Assembly: GCA_030248135.1 (NCBI GenBank)
Contig: JASANC010000619.1
Location: forward strand, 16,650-80,649
Reading direction: 5' to 3'
DNA: 64,000 nucleotides
DNA from: Theristus sp. LFF4_11
Taxonomy: Eukaryota; Nematoda; Chromadorea; Monhysterida; Xyalidae
Within the stretch, counting starts at the first letter, position 1. Each line of letters opens with the position of its first letter. The translations under genes were made by a program, and so were the position numbers. The notes under the pieces are model-generated. The model made no database searches, had not been told where the DNA came from, and worked only from the letters and a program-made list of their open reading frames with translations. Shown piece after piece: positions 25,501 to 40,166 of this stretch.

Positions 25501-27859
25501 CGTAAACCATCCTTGGACAATATCGAAAGCTACGCTGCTGTTTTCTCTTGCATTTCCGCCATGTTCTTCTTCGCTTACACACTTTCCGTTTTTTTGTTGT
25601 TTTTTGCCGCCATTTTCATGCCTGCAGCGATCACTGACTCAGCAACACACTTTCAAAGGGACATCAGGTCACCCGTTTTGCTGACGCTTTTATTCACCGT
25701 TTAATCAGCGAACAGAGATGAGCTAATTGTTAATGGCCCCATTTACAATGTTGTACAACATGTTGATTGCTTGCAATGTTTGTCGGCACGTGTTTCGGCG
25801 TTGTTCTGTGGTGTACGAGAGAGTGTGAGAGCTTGTTCGTGTCGTCTTGGAACACCTTGGCACTTACAACTGCAGAGCAGAACATGTGCACGCGTGAGCA
25901 TCGTGCTGTTGCTTAATGAAACGCAACGTAAACGCTCATTATCATTACAGACCATGCGAATGCTTTCAGCATCTTCAGACAGCTCGCAGTTGGTGATGGC
26001 GGCTCGTCGCTTTTGTATTCACATACTTCAATTCAGACAAAATTCATTTTGTTTGTGAATATCCTTTCATGGAATTCAAAACAGTTCTCCAAGATATACT
26101 GTTAGTTTAGTGGTTTACATGAACGTTACAATGAATTATAGTACTATAGTTGAGAGACAAAATGATTTGTTTGCTTGTAATCATCCGAAAGTGTAAATGC
26201 ACTTAGGATCACAAAATCTGTTGTTTTAAAGCATGAGGATTATATCTGCCGAGTACAATGTTTAAGTTTGGTCTGATGCATTCCGGTGGACTGTGCAAAA
26301 CACAAATCGACCGAATGCAAACATGATTTCTTTTTCAGTTTTCTGTTTCACAAATTCTATCAAATTCTATCAGTTTATTCATGATAATTGCGCACATTTA
26401 GTTCACAAACAACAGCCACCCAAACTGGTTTACCTCTGTCATAACTCATCAAAACAACTACTGGTTGACGCGCGTCGATTTCCTGCTGCGAGTCAAGCTG
26501 CAATTCAAAATTCACTTTCCTGTGCTGACACTGAACCAATGAACAAAGTACAAACCAACTCAAAATATTTCAAACAGACAATTTAAATTAGTTGTCACTG
26601 TGGTCCTGCAACAATCATTTCCTCCAATTTACAACCGACGATCGAATCCTTTTTGCCTGATGTTCCTACCTAACGTTCCTTTGAAGTAGATGTACCCACA
26701 ACAGACAACCAGGGTTTCACAACGATTTGGTAAAAATGAACATCAGCTTATTTTGCACTCAGACGATCACACACACACAACACGACGCATTGAAAACAAA
26801 ACTTTGCGAACACTAAGTACCGATGTTTACATCAAAAAAAAACAACACAAACTGATTATTTTTCTTAAATAAACACTCAAACAACCCAGCCATAAATGTA
26901 AAATTCCGTTTTGTGCGCACCTTATCATCTCGGTTGGCCTTTGAAATTAAAATAGCAAGCATATGACTGAATAAACTATAGCAAATGAAAATGAACGATA
27001 CGATTGTGAAACTAAGTTTGCAAGCCACTTACGTCCTTGATAATTTGTCGGCGCGCGATTGTATTGCTCCAGAAACCTTTCAAATTCATTTGGAATATAT
27101 TCACGTAAGATATGCGTGACGTTGCCGCTGAGAGTGAGGTCGTAGAAGCATCAAATCTTCGAAACACTTCATTATTTATTTGTTCAACCAAGCACACCCA
27201 CATTCAAAGCCAGACTCAATCAGGTGACGTCCGTTTAATACAACAAGATGAACCTGCAGACAAACAAATGCCAACCCACGTCACGAACACGCTTCGAAGC
27301 ACGAAACCCCACAAAAGCTAGCAAACTGGCGTACTAACTAACAAAATTTCTGTTGTTCATTGTTTACTCGATTAACGTGCTGTCAGTTAAGGCACAAAAG
27401 GATTCACGCAAATCCGCAACAACACATTCATGAAACACATGCATGTAGAATCGTGGATCCTAAAAAGCAATCATGAAACAAATGTTGCAGAACTTAAAGT
27501 ATTTTGTTGCTGGGTTAAGAAATTTTCCAAAGATTTCTTTATTTTGTATGTGCTTGATGACTTTCTTTATTTTTTATGGAGCGGTAGATACCGCAGCACG
27601 GTTGTTGCACAATCAAACCACACGAAGTTGCAGCAAATCAAAGATTTAGACAATCGCAGTGTTGTTATCTTTTGAAAAACTCATTTCGTAGCTGTTTAGT
27701 GCTGCACTTAGTTTTACTCATTACTCGATCCTGAAATCACAAATGAATAGTGTAAACATGCTTACTCAAACAGTGGTTCAGACAACAAATATTGCTAGAA
27801 TGCCTGTCTGCTTCCACACGCACACGGACTAACACGAGGCGGAGACCAAACGCAGGGCG

Positions 27860-27995
27860 GTGATTGGTAGTTACACACCGTAGACACAGTGGCCGGTGTG
27901 TGTATGTTGTTGTGGATGTTTATTGTGTTGACAGGCGCTGACAATCGCTGTTGCTTTCTGTTATAAAAAGTGTCGACCTGCCTGCCGTCAAGCAG
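27860..27995 (+). promoter_or_regulatory. Candidate core promoter of the FoxD gene
   Basis: An inverted CCAAT box (GATTGG, about 27862) lies roughly 100 bp upstream of a good TATA box (GTTATAAAAAG, about 27960-27970). A start site about 30 bp further on would be near 27995, 520 bp upstream of the FoxD ATG on the same strand. A 3' splice site at 28480 would then remove a 5'-UTR intron. Inferred from motif spacing only. Confidence 0.45.
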
Positions 27996-28518
27996 TGTTT
28001 CTGCGCTCCTTGATTTTGAAATACAATTACTTTGTGTTCAAAATAATTTGTCTTCTGCGGTCGTTGTTTCGTTTCTCAACAGCCTCATTTTCATATTATA
28101 CAATCTTTCTAATTGTTGTTAATCCACATGAATTATAGCCTTTTGCACATTCAGAATCATATCATTATTTTATCACTTTCTTATTCAACTTGTCAGTTTG
28201 TTTCCAGATACAACAATGTAACTTGCGTGTGCTTTTCATGCTTTTCTTTGATTAAAATGATATCTGAAATAATCTTGCCACTTCGTGCTTTTGCTCTTTT
28301 TAAGGAGTTAAAACTACTTCAACTTACATAATACACTGACAGTACACTTGAAGCAAGTAGCTGCAGCTTCGAAGCCTAAAATTAACTGTTCTTAATTAAA
28401 AGTTGATGTCCAACTGCAGTAATTATAAAACCCGATGCGTCTATTTTGGCCATGAATCCATATAACTGGATTTTTTTCAGAAAAGTGTAGAAGATACCAT
28501 AAGAAGCAAGCAGGCTTC

Positions 28519-30522
28519 ATGCGCTTCGAACAGATGAGCATTCAGCGACCGTTCCACTCTACACTTTTTCCAATCAACAACAGCGCTGTGATCAACAGTG
28601 CCACTTCAGCAGCGGCCCATCAACCAAATTCGATTCTCAATTCGGTCCACAGTCAACTGAACACCGCAAATAATAGTTCTGCAAGCAAAATGCGTTTCTC
28701 AATGGAATCGATACTGACCGGCAATAACATCGCGGCAGTGAACGCCTTTGAAAAGCAGTCAAATGAGCGGCCGGAACAAAACGGCGAACTCACGCGCAAC
28801 AAACGTCAATCGGATCGTTCAGCTGCGTGCGACGGCTCGCTGGTCTCGCCGAATCGGCCAGAATCGAGCATAACGACACGGCCGTGCGTGCCGGCGCCGA
28901 CACAGATGATGTCCGTTGGTGCGGCCGCTCAGATCAACATGCCGCCGCACGCGCACTTGAACGCCATGCACCAGCACATGCACCAGGCGCAGCACTATAT
29001 GGCCGCTGCGGCGGCGATGGCTGCGGCTGCTGCGTCCTCCAACAATCACCATGCTGCGTCAACAATGACAATACCACCAGGCGGCAACAACAACAACAAC
29101 GCGTCGTGGTCGGGCGACGACGACGATGATGACGAGAGGTTACCGTTGAAACGACGACACGATCAATTGGACGATGATGAGCGCAGTCACAACGCAGACG
29201 ACGCGAACACGAGCGTCAGTCCCGAGCCGACCGACAGTGACTGCTCGCAAGGTGTGCACGTGGTAGTCATGCTTTCTCTTTGCAATAATTCCAGTTCAGG
29301 TTAAAGCGGCTTTCATGAAACAATATTTAATGACGCGTAGCTGTGTTAAAACGTAGCTACGCGGTCACTGAATACTGTTTCATGAATGCCCCTTAACATT
29401 CCGTTGCGAGCTTAACGTGATAAACTACAGTAACATCGTGTAGAACCCAATGTCAACAGACTTATTCCGATACTGCTAGATAAGAAACAAGTACGAGGTG
29501 CGTAAACTACTCGAGTTTCAAAAAATATTCATTTGGAGGTTAGGAACGAAAGCATAAAGATTGTTTCAAGGCCGATAACAACAAAAAACCTACGAAGTCT
29601 CTGAAGTGTGAAAATTGAACCAATACCAGTTATTATTGCAGGTGATCTCGCACAGAAGTCATTAACGAACGCGAACGTCAAACCACCGTACTCATACATA
29701 GCGTTGATCACCATGGCGATCCTTAATACACCGCAGCGCAAGATGACGCTCTCACAAATATGCGAATTCATCATGAGTCGATTTCCGTACTACCGCGAAA
29801 AGTTTCCCGCGTGGCAGAACAGCATTCGACACAATCTATCGCTGAACGACTGCTTCGTCAAGGTGCCGCGCGAGCCCGGCAATCCAGGAAAGGGCAATTA
29901 CTGGACGTTAGATCCGGCGAGCGAAGACATGTTCGACAACGGCAGTTTTCTGCGGCGTCGCAAACGCTTCAAGCGACCGCAGATGGACCCGGCCGCGTTC
30001 GGCTTTCCGATGTTCGCCGCCGGACCACTCGGCTTCCCACCGGGCATGCCGGCGCACCCGGGCATGCTGTTCGGCCACCCGATGGCGCACGCGCCACCAG
30101 CGGCCATGTTGATGCCGGCGCAGTTTCGCGGCGACTTGATGGCGTTTCGAGCGCCGCCAACGGTCGCCGCAATCGCCGCACAACCGCCGCCACCGCACAA
30201 CATGGCCGCTACGGCCGCGCTGAGACTGCAAGCTGCGTCAGTGCTGCAACAGCAACAACAACAGTGCATGCGCCCGCCGCTACCCGACGTGTCTTGGCCG
30301 GTCGGCGGCACACATCCAACCACGACGAACCAACCGCGGCCGACGCTCGCGCAGTCTCCGGTTACTGCCGTAAATCAAAACAACAACGCTAGCAGCCCCT
30401 TAGACCAATGTGGAAAATTAGCCGGTGCAGGCGAAGTGGAGCAACATAAGAGTAAATCGCCGCCCAGGTCAAAACCGGTCAGTCTTCAGTTGCCAATCGA
30501 TCGAACAATCAGCACAACGTGA
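28519..30522 (+). CDS. foxD: FoxD-class forkhead transcription factor, complete
   Basis: Sequence-specific DNA-binding repressor; the C. elegans FoxD protein is UNC-130 (cell-fate and migration decisions). Two exons, 28519-29251 and 29642-30522, join in phase to give 537 aa. Residues 60-66 (FSMESIL) form an eh1-like Groucho-binding motif. The central part has Ala and His/Asn runs and an acidic stretch with PLKRRHD. The forkhead domain lies in exon 2, about residues 258-355, from [15 protein letters not shown] through [15 protein letters not shown] to [20 protein letters not shown] and RRRKRFKRP; the [19 protein letters not shown] end is the FoxD signature. The tail is Pro/Met/Ala-rich with a CAA/CAG-encoded Gln run. 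The start follows a UTR acceptor at 28480; the internal Met6 is an alternative start. No other gene was found within about 10 kb on either side. Confidence 0.95.
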
Positions 30523-33500
30523 AAGCGGTGGGTTGATATCTTTTTTTCTTACCAGAGATGTCGTAGTTCACTATTTTAATGTCTGTGAATACGGTTAAAT
30601 CATGAATAATTCTCATGAATATAAATTCTGTTATGTGTGATCTTTCTGTCACCTCAATTTTCATGTGCAACCATAGTGCTTATGGTTGATAATTGGTGTT
30701 CGTATGATGTGGATGTATGTTCGCGGGATTTGCTTGGTTCTTTTCCAACCATCATGGTATTTTTCTCAGATTCAAAATAACATGAGCTTGGTTGTTCCCC
30801 ACATTATTCTAGAATTCAATACTCAGTTTGCCACGCACACATACCGATTAGTTCAGGCAGCCGTTATTTAATTGTATTATTGCTATTTTTGTTTTGGGTA
30901 ACTGCTTATTATTTAAACAAAGTTTGATCTCCGGTACTGTCATAGTCGGGCATACATGTATGAAGCAAGACTCGTTACCCACAAATTTTACTTTGATGCA
31001 ATAGCAAACGTCAAGAACTGTTCAGTTTATTTGTTCTTAAATTGACCTGTTTTATACTTTTTACTCAGAGTAGCATCTTAGTATTCAGCATCTTAGTTAT
31101 TCAAGTGTTGAAACATTTTACAGCAACACAAATATTGTTTTGTCTCATTTCAATTAAAAAAAAAGTTACGTTAGAACTCACAATTTGCAACTAATGAAAT
31201 TGCATCACTGTTAAAACGTAAACGGTACTGTGGCACGTTGCTGCACGTGTATTTTTTTTAAATTTCAAGACGCGATATTTGATTTGTTTAGTCAAAGCAG
31301 TCTCAGAACTATTTAATCGTCATGTTCAGAGCCTATTTTTTAGAACTTCTTGTACTGCAGTTTTGAGTCAAAAACACACTGCGTTTGCTGTTCGTATCGC
31401 TTGTACAAAAAAAAGTTTAACGTTTTCGTCTACCATACCGACTATTGAGTCTTAACGAGCTTATATTATTGTATTTTTTTGCATGTTAATAAACAGTGCT
31501 AATTTTTTTTTGACATTTCTTTGGGATAGAACTTCAGTAAAAATAATTTTATTGTCAAGTGTAAATTCGTGGAAATACGATAATTTATTCAAAACTAAAC
31601 ACAAAATGTGCGTAAACACGTGAACAGAGAACTGCTATTTCATAAAGCCACATACAATGCACACGTACATTGTCTTTCGATCTTTAACAACTTATGAACC
31701 GATTTTTTGAGAAACACGGCGCATTATTGAAAACATGTTCGACCGCATAACGTCAACATACCATCTATCATTGTCACTATCATTTCACACGACAACCAGC
31801 AGCCCAAGTTATGCAAACATACGCACACCGAAACGAGCTGACAACAACAAACACAGTCGCTTTTGCATGTGCAACTAAACGTTTTCAAACTAGTTGAATG
31901 TGGCACTAAAAACAAAATTGCGTCTCACTTGCGTTATTTTTTAGCAGTCACGTTTTTAAGTTGGCCTAAGCATCCATCCAATACGCACACGCAACCGTGG
32001 TCCACGCATTATTTCTGTTACCGTCAGATTCATTGAATTGAATTGAACGGTGAAAAGGTATCATTCTACTTTGAGTGTTGCCACTGACACTAAGTTGCTT
32101 TGATATGAAGTACAAGAGGGCACAGTAGTGACATGAGTTGAAAATTGACTGCAAACAGAGTAAACGCAGAAAACTGAGACATTGAACAATGGGCATTCAT
32201 GTCAGCGATTTTCTGTCTATTCGAGACTTTAGCCTTAGCGAAAATACTTTTCTCAACAACCATGCATTCTTCCAATTTACGCCTGACAATGACTTTTACT
32301 TAAACGACTTACTAATGTTACTTCTCTGATGTTCTGCACAGACTATAAGATCTGTCTGTGGTAAAACACCTTCGGCAGTTCTGCCTGGTGTCCGTCGCAC
32401 TGACGAGCCAGGGGGCACCGCGGTATGCGTCTACCTGGCGAAACAGCAAATAGCGAACTTTATGTATTCCATTGCACATCTACAGTCACCGGTTGTGTAG
32501 GAAGCACGTCGACTCCCAGGATTGCACAGTTTGACGACCAATTATAAGTGACACCTTCGCACTTTGTATACGTAGCACAGATTGCAGGCTTTTCTGCACA
32601 TTTATGATTTGATTTCATATCATCGATACAAAATGTACTAGGTATAGATACATGCAGCAGTCAGTTGTATGATGACACTGCTGCTGGCGCACACATCAAA
32701 TTCATAATCGCCAAGATCATCGCGTTTTGTTTCGTGCGCACGCGTGCAATAAATATGCATATGATGATGGCCATGGCAGTGTGTTAAAATAATACAAACT
32801 GTATACACAAACTGTTTATGTTGCTGTGTATTGTGTTTAATACGTATCTACGTTGTGAAACAGTGTGTTGCGGCGAGCACGTTGAATTGTGGAGACAGTT
32901 TTCAACATCAACTGCATGACTGGCATGCATCGTGTGGAAACAGTTGCCGGTAACGTTAACGACGTGCGACGCAGTGTATACTGTCTGTGTTGTTGACTAC
33001 CGTATGCGCGTCTGTGTATGCATGTGTGACATTAATTGATGGTGATGGACGCTCTGTGATGACGCCTGCCCATGTTTGTTTGTCTGCGTTTTGATGATGA
33101 AAAATGGTCCTTTCCATTTTATTTAACGGTGTTATCAACAATTTACATCACTTCAAACTTCACTCGTTTTGCACCACTATGTGTTTTTAGTTTTCTTTCG
33201 AATTCAGCGCAAGTTGTTTCACGTTCGTGGTATTGAAACTGTTGTATTTTTAATTCTTAGATTTATGCAATATATTTATTACCAGATTACCGATAAACAA
33301 TGTTAGCAAAAAACAGATAAACATACTAAACTCTAATAACAAAGCTGTAGGAGCGTTGTAATAAAAATTTACAGAAAGATACAAAAGCTGAGCACGAAAC
33401 TTTCATATTTTTTGAAATTCTCATGTGTATTCGGCTAATCCGAACCTATTATCAAAGCTTCAAATTATCACCACAAAATATGTGCTTAATCGACCTTAAT

Positions 33501-35207
33501 TTCGGCTTTATTTTTGCTACGCTTTTGTTAGTTGCTGTTATTATTGCAATGTTTTTGTTTTAAAAGCGCTATTCAACAGATTGCATAGTATTTTTTTGTA
33601 AAAATAATTCGATTAGTAATACTTGTGCATGACAAGTGTGTGTACGTTTTGCATGGACCATCGCTCACCGCCATAAAAAGGCAAAGGACACCAAAATCGC
33701 TTTCGATAATAAAATGTTAGTGGTGGGTTATAAATTGTCTGTTTATAATGTGTCTGTGCGTGCGAGCACAGTTTTAAAAACTTTGCACTGTAGCATTTAT
33801 ATCGTTTCATACGCCAATCAAAGTTTAGCAAAACAATCGTTTATCATCAAAACAACCACAATACTGCACCTTCACCATCGCCAGTGCATGGTGCACGCAC
33901 ACAGCGAACGGGCAAGTATGTGCGTGCACACACGGTCGTCGATTAAACAGTCGGCCATGATATCAAGTGTCCGTCTGTTTGTGTACTCGTCGGTGGGCAA
34001 AAACTAATTAGGATCACTTGATTTGTGACAAATCGTTCCGTTATCATTTGCCGATGCACACGCGTGATCATGCGACCTGTGTCGACAACACAAACAATCC
34101 GGGCGATGTTGTAATTTATGACCGATTCACTTGGCGGGTCTGCCGTTTCTACCTTTTCTACTATATTCAGCGTTTGTCTCGAACGAAAACATACACATCT
34201 CATACACCAACACAAACCGATTGACACCACAGACAAACAAGAAAACGCGCAAATCAGTTGACTCTCTCACGATCAAACTGTTGAATAATAAAATTTCAAA
34301 CGTTGAATTTCATTATTGATGGGCCAATGTCAGCCTTGCGGACTTTGTGCTCTCAAACCAAATTGTTATTATTACTAAAATATTAGAATTAGTTAAATCA
34401 AAACACAGGTACGCAATTGTCACATTGACAAAGTAGCCGGATTGAGCAGCCGCTCAGCACACGGTGTCCCTGTGGCCGTCTTGTTTTTCATCAAGCGCAC
34501 ATGTGCATGCACTTTTTTGTCGTTATTATTTACGATTTCTCGATTTGCTACATAATCGCCGGTGGAAAACTGTCATAAGTGATTTAATCAAACGGTGCAC
34601 GCACTGCTCGGACCGCATCTAAACTGTCGATGGCGCTCTTTATTTACAGAACGGCAAAATAAATAATTCTGACATAACGATGCGCAGACAGATGACTAAC
34701 CATCGGCGCAGTTTCGAGTAACGAACACAAGCCAGCGTGGTAGCGTTCATAAAAAAAACTATGCGCAAGAACTTACTCTTGCCGTGCAAATGAACTTCTA
34801 GAAAAAAGTCATAAAACAATTTTTCAGATCAACAGAACGGACATAAAAACTACAACACGCACAGACAACGCATGTTTTTCAATTATTTTTACAACCACGT
34901 CGGTAGACGCAAAGGCATCCTGAAATTTTAATGTTCTTATTAAAGATTTCTCATCTTAGTTTTTTTAGTCTTCGTTTTTTCAGACGACTTTTTATGTTTT
35001 GTTTTGTTTAATTAACAAAACTGCACACAGTAAACTAACAACATATACATCAATAAAGCATTAAAAACACACAGCAACTGCGGACACTTGACTCACGTAT
35101 TCTTACTCAGAATATTCGGGGTAGGAAAAAGTGGCAATTTTTTTCATGTTTCGAGAAGTAGTTATCAAGGCGGTAGTGTGATGGTATTATCTTCTATTTT
35201 GGTCCTG

Positions 35208-35343
35208 AGACTCAATGCGCGCATAGATAAGTAAACAGTTTCATGCATGACGCGGGAATTCAAAACTGGCAAAGTGATCCGAGTCCGCTAAATGGGCCGA
35301 GTCACTTAGGCTGCTTTGAATTGCCACATAAAGATTGAAACTA
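35208..35343 (-). mobile_element. MITE-like repeat family B, copy 1
   Basis: Matches the reverse complement of 43016-43195, with shared GACTCAATGCGC end, GAATTCCCGCGTCATGCAT core and GTGGCAATTC. No coding capacity. Confidence 0.75.
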
Positions 35344-38300
35344 ATAACTAGCTTCCTTTCTACGTCTACACACGCATTCAGTGGCAGAACACAAAAAAAT
35401 ATAACAATATCAACTCATTGAAACGTTGTACATATCCACTACGGTTAAAAAAAATTTCAAAAGGCTTAGTCAACGTCAAAAGTAAAACTTAGCACACTAA
35501 ACTAGTTAAGTCAATCTTAATCAAAAAATTACAGCGTTGCAACACTCGATATATCAGAGTTACGTGGTATAAAAACAATATTTGTTCAATTTGTAAATTG
35601 TTTTTACACACTTTCGCAAAAAACACACGGGCAGACGCAACTTCGATTTAACCCGGACAATGAAAAACAAGACCAATTTTGTTGTCATATAATAAAAAAC
35701 AAAAGTTACATTGTAGCATAGAACTTTTGATTGTAAAGTTCTTCAAGTTTAAACCCCATATATTTCACATAAGCATCGATACACACTGAATAAGAGCCAC
35801 AGAATGATATACAGCCACACAAGAACATGTACTGTATGAGCTTGCATTTTCTGATTATCGCAAACTTGAACAGTATAATTTTACATTTTAACCGGAAAGT
35901 AAACATTATGATGTCGCCGAATAATTCATGTCGGCGTCTTTGTTTTTTTTCAGACTTGTGTACAATTTTTACTGAACGTGTGATTTATTACGCTTTGGTA
36001 AGTTTGTCTGAGTACGGCACACATCCGATAGACCAGGAGGCCGGTTGCGTCACACACGCAGTGTGCGGGACAGTACTATTCATAAAACCAACCATAGCGT
36101 CAATGCCAACACACCGGTACTCGAAAGCGGTCACACCGAGAAAAAAAAATTAAAGTCAGAAATGAAAGTATTCAAAAACTGAATTCAGAGTTTTTAGTTC
36201 TGTTTTCTTAGTCGTTTATTGAAACGTATTTGTTAACTACTGAATTTTTAAATGCTATTAAAAATATTTAGTTAATAAATAATCATTCGAAGTTAGTTGA
36301 CGGTTGATTAATGAGAACTTGAGAAGTTTTTGCTTGGTAATGAAACTATCACGCTTATGTAGTTTTGCAAGAAAGGCTCTAACCTATAGCTTCAATAATC
36401 AATCAACCGCAAAGCAACAGACAATTGCTAATTTGATAACGTCTCACGTTTCTCAACAAACCAAATTTTTCACTGATTCACGTCCAACTCAATCATAAAT
36501 ACAGCTGGAACAACGCGAATCTTAACAAATCAAGAAAGCAGCATTGAGGACAAATTGATAAGCAGAATGCACCGATGTTTCTTCAGTAATAACAGTAATA
36601 ATAAGGTCAACATTATTTTACCTAGACTTAATTCGGCCTTAAAGGGCAACGTGTGCTTAATTATTCTTCAACTGCAGTTAAAATTGGTGTGAAACAAGCT
36701 TAACGGTATATTATTCATTTGTATTGATACATATTCGAGAGACAGCCGCAAAATACTACAAAACATGAGCTAAGTAATCTTCACAGCCACAGTTGTCTAG
36801 TATTGTTTATTATAATTATTGGTTTTTAATTTTTTTCTATTCGCGGACAAACAAACACATGACAGGTGTCCAAGGTCACGGATATCCAGACCTCACCTGA
36901 TTGTTTTTCAGTGCGACTCGTGCAAGTGACCATAATCATGCATCACAAGAGGTTTCACAATGCAGCCAACCATGGACCGACCGTATAGCAAAGAACCAAC
37001 AAACGAAACCACAACAGTTTCTCATTAACAGCGATTGAACGATACAAACCTCTCAGTCTTCAAGCCAAGGCTACAGACAATCTAAAACGGCTTTGGGCAC
37101 TTTAAGCAGAAGCATCACCGAAGTGTGCACACCGCCGGCATTCTCACTGAAACACTTGAAATGGATACACAGTGAAGAATGTATCATCACAGCATCAAGT
37201 ACACGAGCAAACAGCATCATCGTCTTTTGTTGTGGTAGAATATGATATTCGGATACCCATTTAATAGGATTACGCAGCTATAAACACAATGTATACAATC
37301 TGAGGGACATCTTTGACAAGACATTCAGTAAACACGAACGTGCATTCATCTGGTTAAGTGCACTTGGGAGGTGGAGCACTCGACCACCGTACTTGCGTGA
37401 CGCAAACAACATACAAGCAAGCAAAGCTGTTGTGGTGCTTTAATTGATAACATTTATCCACAGCTTTTGCTACCATCTTGAAATATACATGCTCGTGGGA
37501 TATGTATGTAATTCTCATCGAAATGTTTTACATAAATGTGTTTACTGTATTTTTGTCACGACTCACTGTTTTATTGGTTTGAGATATTCAATGCCTAACA
37601 TGCATGACATTGAACAGAGCCTGTTCAAGATTGTCAGACTTAAAGAAAACATATTTTTCATACTGATCATACTGAACAAGATATTTTCGCTCGATCGAAA
37701 GGTTGCCACATTTCAAAAGCAAAAACTACATTCTCTTCAGCTCATCAAACATAAACCACCATTCATACATTTGATCAATTAAATTCACCAAGCAAACGAA
37801 GACTAAAACAAGAACGAAAGAACGGCACTGCATCGACGTGAACAGGGACGTGATTTAAAACTAAAAATGGTTCGTTCAGTGACACGCCCGTTAGAAATGA
37901 AAAAAAGCATTAACGCCATGAGTAATGACAACAACGTTTTTCAATCACCCTTGACAGTAAGCAACAACAAACAGCAGTTGTTTGAAGTTGGCCGACGGAA
38001 AAACAGTTTGCGGAGAAATTTTTCACGTTGAATTATTAGTTTACAATGTGGACATTGGAAACGCAAACATACAACTTTTGTTCGACATGATACAACTTTC
38101 GCTGAGAGCACGTCCTGGCGATTGTGATTTCTGCACCTTTAGTTTTGCACTTCTACTGTTGACGCATAAAAACCGCTAAAAGTATTTTTATTGCCAAGAG
38201 TCGGTTTGAAAATTAATAGCAGGTGATAAAATTCGTCTGCCTGTCCATAAGTTGTTGCAGCGCAAGATTCATGCACTATGCATACACTCATATTCACTGA

Positions 38301-40136
38301 CGTTGCTCCACGTTCCCGGTACGCAACGAAAAACAGCTTCTCGTTTATAGACTAGACTGTTTAATGGATTCTCAAGTTGTTTTGATGTGATGGGTGTAGA
38401 AGCCGTGGAGCAATTTTTTTTGCAATTTCTCTGTTGTTCTTTTAGATTTAAACTTGATGCGCTGTCGTGGTAGCCGTTTATGGGGACCGCGACCGAACAG
38501 ATTTTATCAAACAGTTTTGCTGGAATTCAAGAAATGTTTTGTCATGGAACATTGAACAACTAATGGCTTATGTTAAAAAGTTGGCATTTTAATGTCAATA
38601 GTTGACTAAAACAGTTGCTGGTTAATCCGACAATAAGGATCATATTAAAGGAGAAACTTGCAGATTCTTTATTATACTGTACTTTGTTAAAACGTTTGCG
38701 CGGGGAAACTCAAATTTATTTGAAAAGCCCACTCACTTAAGTAACAAGTAAGCGAAACAGGAACTAGAACCTGCTGACAAAAAATCTACTGACAGAATCT
38801 CCGTTGGCAATGACATTTTGACTGCAGACTTTTTAATACGGCGCCGACACGATAATATCAAGGCTCGTGCCAACGATGAAATCAGAAATGACCAAGCGGA
38901 CAACTGAAAAACAGTTGAACCACAAAAACTGTAAGCGAATACCACGTTCGGAGATATCAATCTTAGTTCTTGAAAACGTTTTTCAGTCAAAAATGCCGTT
39001 TTTTGGATTGAACTATAAAAATAACATTAAAAATTGTACCTGACTGTTTATTTTGTTAAAAATGTTTTTTGAGCAGTTTTCAAGTTTTTTATCATACAAA
39101 ACGTAAAGAATCAAAATGTTTTCATGTTTCCTTTTCAAAACGTGCCGTTACCAAAACAACAAATTACTGAAATCACCTGTTCGCAATCTAACCAAACTTC
39201 AACGTTTTTTCGTACAAATCAGAAAAATAAAACCAATCGTTATATTTTTGTCGTTCAAATCATGGTACACAATGTCCAGAAAAACTCGCACATTGATCTT
39301 ACCATCCATCACAACACCCATCATTCAGTAGTTCGGAGGAAAACATTACTCGCATCATAATACAAACGTAACAGCATGCAGTGAAAACGAAAAAAAAAGT
39401 TTTCAGCGCAACTTTAGAATATTCAAATTTTATAGAACTTAAAAATGGACAATATATACACTTGCGAACTACGGTAGTCAGTCCGTGCGTCGATTTAGTA
39501 ACTGTTTATTTGTTGTTGTTGTTGTCATCGTAAGTTTATTGCAATAATTGAATTCGACACCTCCGTGAAATGCGCAGGGATCTGGCGCTATAATAATAAC
39601 AACACACAGGTCGACAGAACGTAAAACACGCGGGCACACAGGCGCTTGTTATAATTCGATTACATGCACCTAATGCACTCCGTCGAAGTTTTTGATCAAA
39701 CTTGAATCACAACACTGATACTGCTGATCGAAACCACGAGGTAATGTGATTCGCATTAGCGCTGAGAAATATTTTTATACTCGACTTATGCGCGCAGTTT
39801 TATTAGAATAATAATAATTCAGTATGAAACGATTTTCCATCGTTAACACATACCAGACCACATCTCACCCACACCATGTACTAGATCCAGTTGTAAGTTT
39901 GTGCAAAGTTCATCTGGTATTGTACAAACACACACACAGACACACACTTGTATCAATGGCTAATTTGATGTAACGGGTGTTGACAGACGTTCACAAATGT
40001 CATCGTGCCATCTTGATCACATTAAAAATAATAAACTTCACGTTTGTGAAAACATTTAATTTCCAACCATCATGTGGACTACATACACGTATCAGCACCT
40101 TTAGACCACTACGACGTGACTTTGGGTGAGGTCAAC

Positions 40137-40166
40137 GCTTAGGCTTAGGCTTAGGCTTAGGCTTAG
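40137..40166 (+). repeat. Interstitial telomeric repeat, (TTAGGC)n
   Basis: Almost five perfect TTAGGC units, the nematode telomere hexamer. It sits about 190 bp from a G/C-run repeat. Supports nematode origin; its internal position suggests a healed break, a fusion scar or a telomere-derived repeat. Confidence 0.9.

Larger units (their letters stand above)
18127..27860. other. Gene-poor 9.7-kb region upstream of FoxD
   Basis: No exon chain could be assembled on either strand. Open frames up to about 700 bp occur (18970-19674) but lack motifs, codon bias and splice partners. It contains a (GTT)n tract at 22560-22595. Most of this is best read as non-coding, possibly cis-regulatory DNA of the FoxD gene, though exons of an unrecognised gene with large introns cannot be excluded. 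Confidence 0.45.

Noticed and set aside
35954..35998. 45-bp exon-like stretch with strong acceptor and GTAAGT donor
   Set aside because: Only one frame is open and no neighbouring exon joins it; splice-like motifs this short occur by chance in AT-rich DNA.
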